Below are positions 7,524-14,409 of a DNA stretch of 17,640 nucleotides, in pieces. The position numbers and the translations under genes were made by a program. The notes beneath the pieces were generated by a model that saw only the letters and a program-made list of their open reading frames with translations, did not search any database and was not told the DNA's origin. The first letter of the stretch is position 1; every line of letters begins with the position of its first letter. This DNA is from Chamaesiphon sp. (GTDB lineage Bacteria > Cyanobacteriota > Cyanobacteriia > Cyanobacteriales > Chamaesiphonaceae), in NCBI GenBank assembly GCA_026785875.1, contig JAJAZF010000220.1:1-17640 (forward strand). The letters are read 5' to 3'.

Positions 7524-7889
7524 ACAGACAATTGTATCAGTTACCCCCGCTCGAGCGGTTCGATCGGAACTACTGCACTCGGAGCCATGTTTATAGATTT
7601 TGATGCTGATTGGCTCTCGGTTAGCGGTAGAACCATTTGCCGAGATCGTCATATTTTTACCTGTAGTAAAGTTGATAGTTAGTGGTAACTTCCCGATCGC
7701 CTGTTCTGTTGTACTACTGCGCGAACGATTATGTTCGGTCATCGTATAACTACCCCACAATGTACTCCCTGGCTTACCACTATATTCAACTCGATACTGC
7801 ACCCGATCGCTAAAAGGATTCCCAAAAGCCTGAACACCAAACAAACCCACCCCTGTCACTAATGACCACAAAACATACGCGCTTTTCAC
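7518..7889 (-). CDS. Small secreted protein of unknown function, MmpS-like features
   Basis: The 123-residue product starts with a short hydrophobic segment (about 5-21, ending VQAFG), a likely Sec signal peptide. The remainder is polar and beta-rich. Two cysteines near the C-terminus (Cys105 and Cys122) could form a disulfide after export. The order of blocks resembles the soluble domain of MmpS-type transport accessory proteins: VQYRVEYSGKPG, then LPLTINFTTG, then a hydrophilic strand, then ISIKIYKHG and a terminal TDTIVC. The match is by eye and partial. No MmpL-type transporter is nearby, so no partner is suggested. ATG 7889 is the only reasonable start. I would call it a hypothetical secreted protein. 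Confidence 0.6.
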   Translation of the reverse strand: MKSAYVLWSLVTGVGLFGVQAFGNPFSDRVQYRVEYSGKPGSTLWGSYTMTEHNRSRSSTTEQAIGKLPLTINFTTGKNMTISANGSTANREPISIKIYKHGSECSSSDRTARAGVTDTIVCR

Positions 7890-8135
7890 AGCTTTGTTAA
7901 CCCAATGCTACACTGCCCTAATATACCCAGTAAATTGGTTTAAAATGTGTCCGAAATAATTAAAAGATTCTGTGCTTTATACTTATCGATCGATCCTTGC
8001 TAAAAAATGAGCAAAGGTTGCTTGGAGCTACATTAGCGCGATCTATTAGAACTATAGGGCTAAAGCTCTTCAAAGCCGTGGTTTTTGTGTTTTAACGCAG
8101 CCTAGGGGTTTAAATCCCCCACTTTGAGGTGGATT
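7890..8135. other. Gene-free spacer upstream of hairpin element
   Basis: No open frame with coding character was found. The stretch is AT-rich near the small secreted gene start, where its promoter should lie. It contains the near-palindrome GGGGTTTAAATCCCC around 8105-8119, which resembles the one upstream of sigC, and could be remnants of small mobile elements. Confidence 0.35.
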
Positions 8136-8245
8136 GTTTTTAGGATCGGGTCTGCTTGGTGCGTTTCCATGGTCGTCGTCTCGGTTCACCCGAGCCGTGG
8201 AAACAAAGGCGGGAACGCATCCGCTCGCATCCCCATCCTAAAAAC
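8136..8245. ncRNA. Nested hairpin element with alternative folds
   Basis: An 11-bp perfect inverted repeat (GTTTTTAGGAT at 8136-8146, ATCCTAAAAAC at 8235-8245) closes a 110-bp unit. Inside, GTTTCCATGG (8163-8172) pairs with CCGTGGAAAC (8195-8204) around a CTCGG/CCGAG hairpin (8179-8193). The same GTTTCC can instead pair with GGGAAC in a different 11-bp stem (8158-8168 with 8211-8221). Such long nested pairing is unlikely by chance. It could be a structured RNA on the plus strand, with a run of seven Ts about 30 nt later at 8274-8280, or a MITE-type element with terminal inverted repeats. I see no target-site duplication. The strand and role are unknown. Confidence 0.35.
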
Positions 8246-8318
8246 CTCGCTCTCTTGATTCGCTGTCTTGTCGTTTTTTTATTCGGGGGTTCCCTAATAA
8301 AAACGCCGCTAAACCCTC

Positions 8319-8366
8319 TCTGCGAGACGCTGCGCGAATGGGGAACCCTACGTGCGGCGAATCGCT
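8319..8366. repeat. Dispersed palindromic repeat modules
   Basis: The segments GCGAGACGCTGCGCGAAT, GGGGAACCC and GGCGAATCGCT follow one another here. Related modules lie beside the intron at 2755-2800 and before purD at 15844-15882. They are typical small dispersed repeats of cyanobacterial intergenic DNA and code for nothing. Confidence 0.5.
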
Positions 8367-8372
8367 ATCAAC

Positions 8373-8460
8373 TATCAACTACTTGCACTGAGCGTAGCCG
8401 AAGTGTCAACTATCAACTACTTGCACTGAGCGTAGCCGAAGTGTCAACTATCAACTAATT
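8373..8460 (+). repeat. Two tandem 38-bp repeats joined by TCAACTA units
   Basis: A 38-bp unit at 8373-8410 is repeated without change at 8411-8448 and followed by a further TATCAACTA. Each unit consists of TCAACTA heptamer sequence plus an insert CACTGAGCGTAGCCGAAGTG whose ends (CACT/AGTG) are inverted. The insert resembles the dispersed CTGAGCGTAGCC-type repeats seen in many cyanobacteria. An open frame that crosses this region (8156-8458) is a translation of repeats and not a gene. Confidence 0.85.
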
Positions 8461-8484
8461 AACGCCGACACTAGACAACCTGGT

Positions 8485-8925
8485 TTACCACTTTTTGTAA
8501 TTTAGAAACTTCCCAAACATAGTTATCTTGACTCGATCGCCGCGAGGATCGACTTCCTTTTCCACATCCATCGTAAAATCGATCGCACTCATAATCCCAT
8601 CTCCAAACTTTTCCTGAATCACACTTTTGAGCGGTAGTCCGTACACCTGCATAATTTCATAGAAACGGTAAACAAACGGATCTGTAGGCACGATCGGCCC
8701 TAAACCTTTAATCGGATAATTAGTTAAATGGTCGATGTAACTGCGATCTAGACCTAAAGCTTCAACTAATAATTTCGCCTCATCTTCAGAAGTAGTAGCT
8801 TGTCGATATAATACGGCAGCAATCCACACCTCATCTCGATTGAGAATTTTTTCTAAGTCGGCAAAACTCAAACCTTTTGCTTGCTTGGCTGCAAATAATT
8901 GGCGAACGAGATCGGGGAGTTCCAT
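8485..8925 (-). CDS. cynS: Cyanate hydratase (cyanase)
   Basis: Cyanase converts cyanate and bicarbonate to ammonia and carbon dioxide. It detoxifies cyanate and can supply nitrogen. I start it at ATG 8925 (MELPDLVRQLF, 146 residues), because this gives the usual family length; the frame remains open upstream to 9054, but those 43 codons overlap the next gene and look like noncoding sequence. The N-terminal helix-turn-helix-like domain is at about 1-75, and the catalytic C-terminal domain begins with PTDP. The three catalytic residues are present: Arg87 and Glu90 in YRFYE, and Ser113 in GDGIMSAIDF, each nine positions below the E. coli numbering of 96, 99 and 122. No cyanate transporter (cynABD) lies beside it. 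It follows an SDR gene by 92 nt on the same strand. Confidence 0.95.
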   Translation of the reverse strand: MELPDLVRQLFAAKQAKGLSFADLEKILNRDEVWIAAVLYRQATTSEDEAKLLVEALGLDRSYIDHLTNYPIKGLGPIVPTDPFVYRFYEIMQVYGLPLKSVIQEKFGDGIMSAIDFTMDVEKEVDPRGDRVKITMFGKFLNYKKW

Positions 8926-9017
8926 GCTCAGTTTAGATACTAGATTGCTATTTTGATTTAAATATAGACGATCTAGGCACACGAAATAGTTGTTAATGAA
9001 CAGTATTTTATTAGTTT

Positions 9018-9830
9018 TTACTCGATTCCCCGTCGGAGCATACCTAGAAACCAAGCATCTGGTAACAACTTTCGCAACCCCAATAAGAAACTTGCATTAC
9101 CCCCAGCCGGATAGCGCAATTTCCAAGTACCATCAGTTGCTGCTTGATAAATGGCTTTTGCGGTTACTTCTGGTGGTGAACCATCTGCCCCAGCCCGATC
9201 CATTTTTGGTAGAATCCTATTTAGATAAGCATCATAAACAGTCAATCCGGCTTTTTTGGCGACTGTATTCGATCGAGTGTAGAAATCAGTCTTAATTGCT
9301 CCAGGTTCGATAATTTTGACCTTGATATTAAACTGGCGTAGTTCGTATTGCAATGATTCAGAAAAGCCATCTACCGCCCACTTTGTCGCATGGTAGGGGC
9401 TGTACAGTGGAAATGTCATTCGTCCGCCAATTGATGACACATTAATCAAAACACCTTGTTGATGCAGCCGAAAATGGGGCAAAATAGCACGGCTCACTTC
9501 CATCAACCCAAATACATTAGTCTCAAACTGACTGCGAATATCTACCATCTCACAGGCTTCAAAAGCTCCAATCAGCGCATAACCAGCATTATTTACCACC
9601 ACATCGATCGTCCCAAATTTAGCGATCGCCAGATCGATGGCTGTATGAATCGTATCAACTTGAGTGACATCTAGCGTCAAACACAGAACGTTTGGGAGAT
9701 TAACAAGTTCGGTGTCTCGATCTGGAGAACGCATAGTCGCTACTACATTCCAGCCTTGTTGCTGAAATAGCTGCGCTGTGGCTTTACCAATCCCTGTAGA
9801 CGCTCCGGTAATTAATACGGTTTTGCTCAT
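9018..9830 (-). CDS. Short-chain dehydrogenase/reductase (SDR), substrate unknown
   Basis: The 270-residue protein is a classical SDR with a Rossmann fold. The cofactor motif TGASTGIG is at 8-15, NNAG at 80-83, the catalytic serine at 132-133 (NVSSIGG) and the YxxxK pair at Tyr146/Lys150 (YHATK). The residues after the second strand (TMRSPDR) include an arginine, which often points to NADP(H). The C-terminal part (about 200-270) is variable and gives no clue to substrate. The gene lies between nadC and cynS on the same strand with gaps of 72 and 92 nt, so co-transcription is possible but not shown. Function beyond an NAD(P)-dependent oxidoreductase cannot be read from the sequence. Confidence 0.9.
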   Translation of the reverse strand: MSKTVLITGASTGIGKATAQLFQQQGWNVVATMRSPDRDTELVNLPNVLCLTLDVTQVDTIHTAIDLAIAKFGTIDVVVNNAGYALIGAFEACEMVDIRSQFETNVFGLMEVSRAILPHFRLHQQGVLINVSSIGGRMTFPLYSPYHATKWAVDGFSESLQYELRQFNIKVKIIEPGAIKTDFYTRSNTVAKKAGLTVYDAYLNRILPKMDRAGADGSPPEVTAKAIYQAATDGTWKLRYPAGGNASFLLGLRKLLPDAWFLGMLRRGIE

Positions 9831-9902
9831 TGAAATAACTCGATCGTTTGGATCTATTGTAGGTTGAGTAGCGCAACGCCAAACCCAACCACACCAATAT
9901 TT

Positions 9903-10760
9903 TCAGGTGCGAATCCGCATACTCAGATCCAACCAGTGCGATCGGGTAATCGGTGCGCTAGTAGAGATATAATCTACGCCAGTCTCGGCGACTTGCCTAA
10001 TGGTGGTGAGGGTAATATTTCCAGATGCCTCGATCTTGATGCGAGGATTGGCGGATCTAACGATCGATACTGCTTGGCGCATCAGCTCTGGCGGCATATT
10101 ATCCAGCATGATAATATCTGCGCCACAGTCGATCGCTTCTGTGACTTGCTCCAACGATTCGGTTTCGACTTCGATCGTCAGTGGATAGGGCATAGTGCGT
10201 CGGATACCCTCGATCGCTTCCGTAATCCCACCCGCCGCAGCGATATGATTGTCCTTGATCATCACCGCATCATCCAAACCCATACGGTGATTGACTCCTC
10301 CCCCTACTGTCGTCGCATATTTTTCGAGCAGACGCAACCCAGGCGTAGTTTTCCGAGTATCGACTAATTGAGTCGGTAAATCCGCGATACATTCGACATA
10401 CTTGCGGGTAGCAGTAGCGATGCCACTCAGCCGCATTGCCAGATTTAGAGCCGTCCGTTCGCCCATCAATAGAGTAGCGAGATCGGCAGTGATTTCGGCG
10501 ATCGGTTGTCCTGGGATACATGGCGATCCTTCCGCCGCCACAGGCTGAAACTTAGCTTGAGGGTTTAAAAGCTCAAAAACTCGTTTCGCGACTGGCAGAG
10601 CGGCAATTATGCCCGCCTCCTTAGCAATCCAGACCGCTGTAGCAACTCGATCGATATTCGGTAAGCCTTGGGTGCTACGATCTGAGCGACCGATATCTTC
10701 TTGGAGCCATTGAATCAAGTGGGAATCGAGGACGATCCAAGGGGGCAAAGTTGAAGTCAT
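9903..10760 (-). CDS. nadC: Nicotinate-nucleotide pyrophosphorylase (quinolinate phosphoribosyltransferase)
   Basis: NadC joins quinolinate and PRPP to give nicotinate mononucleotide, CO2 and pyrophosphate, the entry step from the de novo pathway into NAD. The 285-residue protein has the family blocks in order: LQEDIGRSD at 19-27, ERTALNL near 101-107, DTRKTTPGLR at 134-143, GGGVNHRMGL at 153-162, IKDNH at 168-172, EVETES near 197 and MLDNM near 218. The arginine and lysine residues that bind the two substrates fall in these blocks. Full length. It lies 21 nt downstream of the Uma2-family gene on the same strand. Confidence 0.95.
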   Translation of the reverse strand: MTSTLPPWIVLDSHLIQWLQEDIGRSDRSTQGLPNIDRVATAVWIAKEAGIIAALPVAKRVFELLNPQAKFQPVAAEGSPCIPGQPIAEITADLATLLMGERTALNLAMRLSGIATATRKYVECIADLPTQLVDTRKTTPGLRLLEKYATTVGGGVNHRMGLDDAVMIKDNHIAAAGGITEAIEGIRRTMPYPLTIEVETESLEQVTEAIDCGADIIMLDNMPPELMRQAVSIVRSANPRIKIEASGNITLTTIRQVAETGVDYISTSAPITRSHWLDLSMRIRT

Positions 10761-10781
10761 TGAGGGATGTAGCTTGAGGTT

Positions 10782-11336
10782 TTAAACGGTGAATAGCTTG
10801 GTGACATCGAGCTGGATGTCAGGGAAAGATAAGGGGGAAATATTTCCAGTCGCCAATCTAGTCTCAGATTGATAGGTATCGATTGTCAAATCGCGAAATA
10901 CAATCAGTTCGGGAAGTTGTAGATTTACTACCCAATATTCCTCAATCCCAGCTTGTGCATACACTCGCTTTTTTTCATTGATATCTTTGCGTAGTGTTGT
11001 ATTGGCGTATTCAATCAGCCAAAAGATATCGGCTGGGTAGGGATGGTGAGTGAGATACTGACGATTGGGAGTACGGACGATCGCAATATCTGGCTCTGGT
11101 TCGGAATCATTTGGCAGCGTAATCGGATGAGCTTCACGAACTTTTGCTCTGTCCCCTAATAATGTTCTAAGATATACAACTGATTCGTCACAATAAAAAG
11201 CATGAGGCATTCCCTCTGGTGGCATATCTACAATGATTCCTTCTAATAGCTCTACCCGCCTGTCGTCCAGCAATCCTGTCTCTACTAATTGATGATATTC
11301 GGCGATCGTCCATTTTGCGGTAGTAATTGTCATCAC
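10782..11336 (-). CDS. Uma2 family (DUF820) putative endonuclease
   Basis: This 184-residue protein belongs to the Uma2/DUF820 family, a PD-(D/E)XK-type nuclease fold greatly expanded in cyanobacteria and of unknown biological role. Family blocks are RRVELLEGIIVDMPP near the N-terminus, EPEPDIAIVR in the middle (the Asp of the motif), WLIEYANTTLRKD (the Glu of the ExK-like motif) and YAQAGIEEYWVV. The residue after the Glu is Tyr where Val is common. It is divergent from the pabC-like gene, with a 41-nt gap that must hold both promoters. I would start it at ATG 11336; a second ATG one codon later is equally possible. Confidence 0.88.
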   Translation of the reverse strand: MMTITTAKWTIAEYHQLVETGLLDDRRVELLEGIIVDMPPEGMPHAFYCDESVVYLRTLLGDRAKVREAHPITLPNDSEPEPDIAIVRTPNRQYLTHHPYPADIFWLIEYANTTLRKDINEKKRVYAQAGIEEYWVVNLQLPELIVFRDLTIDTYQSETRLATGNISPLSFPDIQLDVTKLFTV

Positions 11337-11377
11337 TGATGTCCTCGAACTCTTATCTATTTTAACAAGCAGGTGGT

Positions 11378-12211
11378 ATGTATTGGTACTGTGGACGATC
11401 GATCGAGTCTCAAACCATCGAGTTAGATCTCAACGATCCTGGCTTATTATATGGGGCGACAGTTTTTACGACGGTTAGAACCGATAAGTTGTCTTCAGGT
11501 ATTTACGAGCTGCACTGCGAACGCTTGCGATCGAGTATCTCAGATCTAGGTTGGTGTCAGCCTGACTGGAAGCAAGTTCGATCGGGTGTAAAATACCTAA
11601 TGCTATTTCCCGTCTTGCGAATTACCATCTTTCCCGATGGACGAGAATTAATTACGGGGCGAGAGTTACCACCTAATTTAGCGACTTGGCAACAACAAGG
11701 TGTAACTGTAATTATTGCCGTTGGCGGAGCCGATCCTGTGGAGAATCGACAATTGACTCGAACGCTCCCCCAGCACAAAACGGGTAACTATCTTGTGCCC
11801 TGGCTGGCTCTCCAACAGGCGCGAAACAGCAATATTCAAGAAGCCATCCTCACCAACGATCGTGGTGATTGGCTGGAAACTACCACCGGAAATCTCTGGG
11901 GTTATCGCGATGGATGCTGGTATACGCCGCCGCTAAGTGCTGGAATTTTGCCTGGGGTAATGCGATCGCAAATTTTGGAACTGCTCCAGCAGCAAGATCT
12001 AAAAGTCCTGGAGATCGAATGGACGCAATCATGGGTGAAGGATTTGGAAGCGATCGGCTATAGTAATTCGGTAATCCACCTGATCCCGATTCATACTGCG
12101 ATAGTGCCAATGGGTAAAATAGAATATACAGCCCAACATCCGATGATGAAGTGGTTGGTTGCTAGTTCCTCTGGGACAGATTTAGTCACCAAAGATCGGG
12201 CAATCGGGTAA
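11378..12211 (+). CDS. pabC: Aminotransferase class IV, probable aminodeoxychorismate lyase
   Basis: The 277-residue protein is a fold-type IV PLP enzyme. The PLP lysine is Lys134 in HKTGNYL. EAILTNDRGDWLETTTGNLW (155-174) gives the conserved Glu167 and the phosphate-binding TTTGN, and AGILPGVMR (188-196) is the second phosphate-binding loop. The family includes 4-amino-4-deoxychorismate lyase (PabC, p-aminobenzoate for folate), branched-chain aminotransferases and D-amino acid aminotransferases. The length of about 277 and the cyanobacterial context favour PabC, but the exact substrate is inference. No other folate gene is adjacent. ftsH3 follows after 201 nt on the same strand. Confidence 0.78.
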   Translation: MYWYCGRSIESQTIELDLNDPGLLYGATVFTTVRTDKLSSGIYELHCERLRSSISDLGWCQPDWKQVRSGVKYLMLFPVLRITIFPDGRELITGRELPPNLATWQQQGVTVIIAVGGADPVENRQLTRTLPQHKTGNYLVPWLALQQARNSNIQEAILTNDRGDWLETTTGNLWGYRDGCWYTPPLSAGILPGVMRSQILELLQQQDLKVLEIEWTQSWVKDLEAIGYSNSVIHLIPIHTAIVPMGKIEYTAQHPMMKWLVASSSGTDLVTKDRAIG

Positions 12212-12398
12212 AAGCAAGATGTTCTCTGCCAACTTTGTTCGCGAAACCCTATCAATAAAATGAGAGAAAGGTTAACATAAGTTCATAGAGAGATAGCATA
12301 CAGTAACTTATTGATAGCGCAGACTGGAGGAAACGAGGGGCAAATATTTGGTTGATACCAAGCCCTGTAAACTGTTACCAGTCAACAAATACTTATAT

Positions 12399-12403
12399 AG
12401 GAG
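12399..12403 (+). promoter_or_regulatory. Ribosome binding site of ftsH3
   Basis: AGGAG lies 9 nt before the GTG at 12413. It supports the GTG start, and the frame from there gives the family N-terminus (NNKRWRNAGLYVLL). Confidence 0.75.
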
Positions 12404-12412
12404 AACCTTCGA

Positions 12413-14260
12413 GTGAATAATAAGCGGTGGAGAAATGCCGGACTTTATGTCCTATTGGCAGTTGTGGCAATCGCTCTGGCAACTACATTTTTAGAAAAGC
12501 CAGCCCCAGCCCAAAAAACTCTCAAATATAGTCAATTCATCCAAGAAGTAAAGCAGGGTGAAATTGAGAATGTCGGACTGAGTGCCGATCGCAGCCGTGC
12601 ATTGGTACAGGCTAAAGATGGTACGAAAATGACCGTCAACTTACCTCCCAATGACAACCAACTAGTCAATATTTTGACTGACAACGTCAAAGGAAACATC
12701 TACGTACTCCCTCAGAATGATGAGAGCGTCTGGTTCCGTGTCTTGAGCAGCCTATTCTTCCCAGTATTATTACTGGTAGGTTTATTCTTCTTGCTTCGTC
12801 GTGCCCAAAGCGGCCCAGGCAACCAAGCGATGAACTTTGGCAAATCCAAAGCACGCGTGCAAATGGAACCCCAAACCCAAGTTACCTTTGGTGATGTTGC
12901 CGGAATCGAGCAAGCTAAATTAGAACTCAACGAAGTAGTAGACTTTCTTAAAAATGCCGATCGCTTTACCGCTTTGGGTGCCAAGATTCCTAAAGGTGTC
13001 CTCTTAGTCGGCCCTCCGGGTACTGGTAAAACCCTACTCGCTCGTGCAGTTGCGGGTGAAGCTGGCGTACCATTCTTTAGTATTTCCGGTTCGGAATTCG
13101 TCGAAATGTTCGTCGGTGTGGGTGCATCCCGCGTGCGTGACTTATTCGAGCAAGCCAAAGCACAAGCTCCTTGTATCGTCTTCATCGATGAAATCGACGC
13201 AGTGGGTCGCCAACGGGGCGCAGGACTCGGTGGTGGTAATGATGAGCGGGAACAGACCCTCAACCAATTACTGACCGAGATGGACGGATTTGAAGGCAAT
13301 ACGGGGATTATTATTATCGCCGCTACCAACCGTCCCGATGTACTTGACTCCGCACTCTTACGCCCAGGTCGTTTCGATCGTCAAGTAGTTGTCGATCGTC
13401 CTGACTACGCTGGTCGTCTGGAAATCCTCAACGTTCACGCTCGTGGCAAAACATTAGCAAAAGATGTAGATCTCGAACGCATTTCCCGTCGGACTCCTGG
13501 CTTTACAGGTGCAGATCTAGCCAACCTCCTCAATGAGTCCGCAATTCTCGCCGCCCGTCGCAGCTTGACCGAAATCTCGATGGATGAAGTTAACGATGCG
13601 ATCGATCGTGTACTAGCAGGGCCAGAGAAAAAAGACCGCGTAATGAGCGAGAAGCGCAAAACCCTCGTTGCTTATCATGAAGCAGGTCACGCCCTCGTTG
13701 GTGCCTTGATGCCCGACTACGACCCCGTACAAAAAATCAGCATCATCCCTCGCGGTAATGCTGGCGGTCTTACCTGGTTTACACCTAGCGAAGATCGGAT
13801 GGAATCTGGACTCTACAGCCGTTCCTACCTCCAAAACCAAATGGCTGTCGCCCTCGGCGGTCGGATTGCTGAAGAAATCATCTTCGGTGAAGAAGAAGTC
13901 ACCACCGGTGCTTCCAATGACCTCCAGCAAGTCGCTCGTGTCGCCCGTCAAATGGTGATGCGGTTCGGGATGAGTGAAAAACTCGGTCCCGTCGCCCTCG
14001 GTCGTCAACAAGGTAATATGTTCCTCGGTCGCGATATCGCCTCCGAACGCGACTTCTCCGAAGAAACTGCGGCAATTATTGATGATGAAGTCAGCCAATT
14101 AGTAGCAGAAGCCTACCGTCGTGCCAAGGATGTCTTAATCGTCAACCGACTCGTATTAGACAAGATTGCAGCGATGTTAGTTGACAAGGAAACTGTTGAT
14201 TCGGAAGAACTTCAGGATTTACTTGCTACCAATGATGTCACAATGGCAGCGATCGCGTAA
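12413..14260 (+). CDS. ftsH3: ATP-dependent zinc metalloprotease FtsH, FtsH3 type
   Basis: This 615-residue AAA+ membrane protease starts at GTG with a good Shine-Dalgarno. Two membrane helices are at about 9-26 and 109-127, with a small domain between them. The AAA module has Walker A GPPGTGKT at 200-207, Walker B IVFIDEIDA near 256-264 and the second region of homology (ATNRPDVLDSALLRPGRFDR). The zinc protease motif HEAGH is at 422-426, and an Asp in the ASNDLQQV block is the expected third zinc ligand. The N-terminus KRWRNAGLYVLL and the stretch GPEKKDRVMSEKRKTLVAYHE match cyanobacterial FtsH3 (Synechocystis Slr1604) rather than FtsH2 or FtsH4. FtsH3 is the shared subunit: with FtsH2 it degrades damaged D1 in photosystem II repair, and with FtsH1 it acts in iron-dependent Fur turnover. 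Confidence 0.95.
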   Translation: MNNKRWRNAGLYVLLAVVAIALATTFLEKPAPAQKTLKYSQFIQEVKQGEIENVGLSADRSRALVQAKDGTKMTVNLPPNDNQLVNILTDNVKGNIYVLPQNDESVWFRVLSSLFFPVLLLVGLFFLLRRAQSGPGNQAMNFGKSKARVQMEPQTQVTFGDVAGIEQAKLELNEVVDFLKNADRFTALGAKIPKGVLLVGPPGTGKTLLARAVAGEAGVPFFSISGSEFVEMFVGVGASRVRDLFEQAKAQAPCIVFIDEIDAVGRQRGAGLGGGNDEREQTLNQLLTEMDGFEGNTGIIIIAATNRPDVLDSALLRPGRFDRQVVVDRPDYAGRLEILNVHARGKTLAKDVDLERISRRTPGFTGADLANLLNESAILAARRSLTEISMDEVNDAIDRVLAGPEKKDRVMSEKRKTLVAYHEAGHALVGALMPDYDPVQKISIIPRGNAGGLTWFTPSEDRMESGLYSRSYLQNQMAVALGGRIAEEIIFGEEEVTTGASNDLQQVARVARQMVMRFGMSEKLGPVALGRQQGNMFLGRDIASERDFSEETAAIIDDEVSQLVAEAYRRAKDVLIVNRLVLDKIAAMLVDKETVDSEELQDLLATNDVTMAAIA

Positions 14261-14284
14261 TTCGATCGATCTGTTCAATCGATT

Positions 14285-14324
14285 AGCCTACACTAGAGTT
14301 CTATCGCTAGTGTAGGCTTTTTTT
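14285..14324 (+). terminator. Rho-independent terminator of ftsH3
   Basis: A perfect 12-bp stem (AGCCTACACTAG at 14285-14296 with CTAGTGTAGGCT at 14307-14318) with a 10-nt loop runs directly into a run of Ts. It lies 25 nt after the ftsH3 stop and is the clearest terminator in the window. It also separates ftsH3 from the oppositely oriented hisS. Confidence 0.92.
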
Positions 14325-14409
14325 GGATGAGTACTGTTCTCATCATGCTATTGAAAGCGAGTGCGATCGAGATTTTACCTCAAGCGGATATATCGTAGAT
14401 CGATCTCAA

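Noticed and set aside
8136..8245. Signal recognition particle RNA (small type)
   Set aside because: The rod shape and length of about 100 nt fit, but the conserved GGAA-capped tip with the GGTCAGG and AGCAGCC internal loop is absent.
8156..8458. 100-residue open frame
   Set aside because: It is a translation of the hairpin element and the tandem repeats, with no protein-like pattern.
8926..9054. N-terminal extension of cyanase
   Set aside because: It overlaps the SDR gene, exceeds the usual family length and looks like noncoding sequence; ATG 8925 gives the normal 146 residues.
13613..14098. Minus-strand frames inside ftsH3, including a 161-residue one and 12712-13329
   Set aside because: Shadow frames of a strongly coding, highly conserved gene on the opposite strand.
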